A stretch of 15,922 nt of DNA from Desulfobacteraceae bacterium. Lineage in GTDB: Bacteria; Desulfobacterota; Desulfobacteria; Desulfobacterales; Desulfobacteraceae. The stretch covers positions 1 through 15,922 of the forward strand of contig PIVQ01000092.1 in assembly GCA_003354055.1 (NCBI GenBank), read 5' to 3'. Below, one piece after another: positions 14,270-15,922 of the stretch (its first letter is position 1; every line of letters begins with the position of its first letter). The translations under genes were made by a program, and so were the position numbers. The notes under the pieces were generated by a model. That model did no database searches and was not told where the DNA came from. It was given only the letters and a program-made list of their open reading frames with translations.

Positions 14270-15045
14270 GGATTGTTTCCCGTTGCAGGATTACGGTTAA
14301 AAAAATTATAAACATATGTGTTGGATGGGTCAGTTTTTAAGCCCTGAGGCGGCCCCTGGGCAATAATGCCTTTGGCCTCCTGGCCCAGCATAATGGTACG
14401 GTCGGCAATACTGAGGATGCTTTCCAGCTCATGGGTGACAATCACAAACGTGATGCCCAGAGAGGCGGCAAGTTCAAGGATCAACTTGTCCAGGCCGGCC
14501 GAGGTCAGGGGGTCCAGTCCGGCAGACGGTTCATCCAGAAAAAGAATGGCCGGATCCAGTGCCATGGCTCTGGCAATGGCCGCCCGTTTTTTCATCCCAC
14601 CGCTCAGTTCGTCAGGCAGAAGGTTCACCCCGTGCCCCAGGTGGACAAGATCAAGCTTGACCCGGGCAATGGCCTCTATGGCATCCTCCGGCAGGTCGGT
14701 ATACTCTTTTAATGGGAGCATAATATTTTCAAGAACGGTCATGGACCCGAACAGGGCACCATTCTGGAATGCGACCCCGATGGATCTTAGCATGCGGTTC
14801 CGGACCTCACCTGAAGCGGATACTATATCCTCTCCATTAATGAAAACCTGTCCTGCAATCGGGGGAACAAGACCGATCATATGCTTGAGCACCGTACTCT
14901 TGCCGCAGCCCGAGCCGCCCAGAATGACAAAGACCTCTCCCCTGTGGATATCAAAACTGATATCCTCCATAATGGCCACATTGTTGTACCCGGCATAGAG
15001 ATTTTTGACTTGGATAATGTTCTTTTTCATAGGTTTGTTTTTCAT
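14266..15045 (-). CDS. mlaF: MlaF-type ABC transporter ATPase
   Basis: 259 residues, a complete nucleotide-binding domain: Walker A GGSGCGKST (43-51), Q-loop Q94 (AFQNGALFGSMTV), signature LSGGMKKRAAIARA (147-160), Walker B ILFLDEPSAGLDP (167-179) and H-loop H205. The MKKR after the signature and the FQNGALF Q-loop are typical of the MlaF/Mkl lipid-transport group. It drives the MlaE permease from the cytoplasmic side. Start: the ATG overlapping the permease stop (ATGA); a second in-frame ATG five codons later is possible. Confidence 0.92.
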   Translation of the reverse strand: MKNKPMKKNIIQVKNLYAGYNNVAIMEDISFDIHRGEVFVILGGSGCGKSTVLKHMIGLVPPIAGQVFINGEDIVSASGEVRNRMLRSIGVAFQNGALFGSMTVLENIMLPLKEYTDLPEDAIEAIARVKLDLVHLGHGVNLLPDELSGGMKKRAAIARAMALDPAILFLDEPSAGLDPLTSAGLDKLILELAASLGITFVIVTHELESILSIADRTIMLGQEAKGIIAQGPPQGLKTDPSNTYVYNFFNRNPATGNNP

Positions 15046-15922
15046 ACGCCCAGATAATAATAAACAACGGAAAATATACCGTCAAACACGGCAATCAGTA
15101 CAATGGAAGATACCACTGCCCGGGTAGTGGAATCTCCAACAGCCGAAGGGCCTCTTAACGTCTGGTAGCCCCGAATACAGCCCGTGGCCGCAATGAGCAG
15201 CCCGAAAACAAAGCATTTGACCAGGCCGCCGGTCAAATCCTGCCAGGTCACAAAGTTGACCACCTGGTTATAATAGCTAATCAGGGGATATCCAAAGGAC
15301 ATAATCACCAATGCTCCGCCAAGGATCCCCACAAAATTGGCAAAGACCGTTAACAGCGGAGTAATCAGGGTGGTGGCAATGATCCTTGGGATGATAAGAA
15401 ACTTCACGGGATCCATCCCCATCACGGTCAGAGCATCGATTTCCTCATTGATTTTCATGGTCCCGATCTCGGCGGCAAAGGCCGAGGCAGATCTGCCGGC
15501 CAGAACAATGCCGGTCATCAGCGGTCCCAATTCCCGAACCATGGCAATGCCGATAAGGTTGGCCACATAAATCTCCGCCCCGAACATCTTCATGGGAATG
15601 GCCGCCTGAAAGGCCATGACCAGCCCCACAATAAAGGAGATCAGGGCCACAATGGGCAGGGCATTCACCCCGGCCCGTTCCGCCACGCGCAAGGTCTCGC
15701 CCCAGCGGATGCTGCCCGGATTTTTCATACTGGTAATCATGGCCCAGGTAATTTCACCCACAAAGGTGATAAAGGTCTTAATATCTGCCAGCGTTTGCGC
15801 CAGGTCTTTTCCGGTGTTTTCCACAAAAGAAAGGCCGGGCTGGGCCTCCTTGGGCTGACTGCCTGATTTGTTCGCCAGCTCCAGCAGGGGAACAAATTCC
15901 GTTTTCAGTCCTGTAACCCCGG
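15042..15922 (-). CDS. mlaE: MlaE-type permease with N-terminal extension, 5' end outside window
   Basis: The frame is open from the stop at 15042 to the window edge. A GTG at 15824 could be taken as a start and would give 260 residues. However, the 32 codons upstream (GVTGLKTEFVPLLELANKSG...) continue without a stop and resemble the linker after the N-terminal STAS domain found in many MlaE proteins, so I read the gene as truncated by the window. The permease part has about five or six hydrophobic segments and the family motif VRELGPLMTGIVLAGRSASA followed by EIGTMKINEEIDAL. It is the inner-membrane channel partner of MlaF and MlaD. Its stop overlaps the mlaF start by 4 nt. Confidence 0.88.
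   Translation of the reverse strand, partial: GVTGLKTEFVPLLELANKSGSQPKEAQPGLSFVENTGKDLAQTLADIKTFITFVGEITWAMITSMKNPGSIRWGETLRVAERAGVNALPIVALISFIVGLVMAFQAAIPMKMFGAEIYVANLIGIAMVRELGPLMTGIVLAGRSASAFAAEIGTMKINEEIDALTVMGMDPVKFLIIPRIIATTLITPLLTVFANFVGILGGALVIMSFGYPLISYYNQVVNFVTWQDLTGGLVKCFVFGLLIAATGCIRGYQTLRGPSAVGDSTTRAVVSSIVLIAVFDGIFSVVYYYLGV

Noticed and set aside
14366..14998. 210-codon plus-strand frame opposite mlaF
   Set aside because: The opposite strand encodes all ABC ATPase motifs; this frame is a GC-driven shadow.

Overview
The window looks like chromosome from a Gram-negative anaerobe, most likely a Desulfobacterota (sulfate-reducer type, Desulfobacter/Desulfobacterium-like) bacterium. 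This is an inference from: an anaerobic Dcu-type C4-dicarboxylate transporter; a long sensor kinase with solute-binding and PAS domains and a response regulator with a CxxC...CPxC tail, both of styles common in that phylum; an MlaE-type permease with an N-terminal extension; an AsmA protein; and outer-membrane-type lipoproteins.

Left edge (1-1445): what may be the tail of a plus-strand gene, a strong 12-bp hairpin, then a minus-strand Dcu transporter. Middle (about 1450-8370): a lower-GC block. It holds a plus-strand signalling module (SBP3-PAS-PAS histidine kinase; dCache-HAMP histidine kinase; receiver protein with a Cys-rich tail and no DNA-binding domain), then a minus-strand small lipoprotein and a plus-strand 73-residue protein of unknown function. 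Two copies of a ~64-nt element occupy the two convergent intergenic gaps of this block. Right part (8379-15922): GC-richer minus-strand genes for an AsmA-family protein, a eukaryotic-type HisA, and a tightly overlapping MCE lipid-transport operon (mlaE-mlaF-mlaD-PqiC-like lipoprotein-unknown CCPS protein). One plus-strand GNAT acetyltransferase lies among them.

How the genes may work together: the two kinases share a closely related HisKA_2/HATPase module (duplication, probably with gene conversion), and the second is translationally coupled to the receiver protein, so both plausibly feed one regulator. The first kinase is divergent from the dcu gene, so a link to dicarboxylate or amino-acid sensing is possible but unproven. 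The MCE operon encodes a permease, ATPase, substrate-binding protein and lipoprotein for lipid movement across the envelope. An exported protein of unknown function is coupled to its end, and the nearby AsmA protein belongs to a family also tied to envelope lipid transport.

I found no CRISPR array, tRNA, rRNA, intact insertion sequence, prophage or recognisable defence system. The most unusual items are the paired intergenic element, the duplicated kinase cores with one altered ATP-binding box, the CCPS protein, and the eukaryotic-type HisA.
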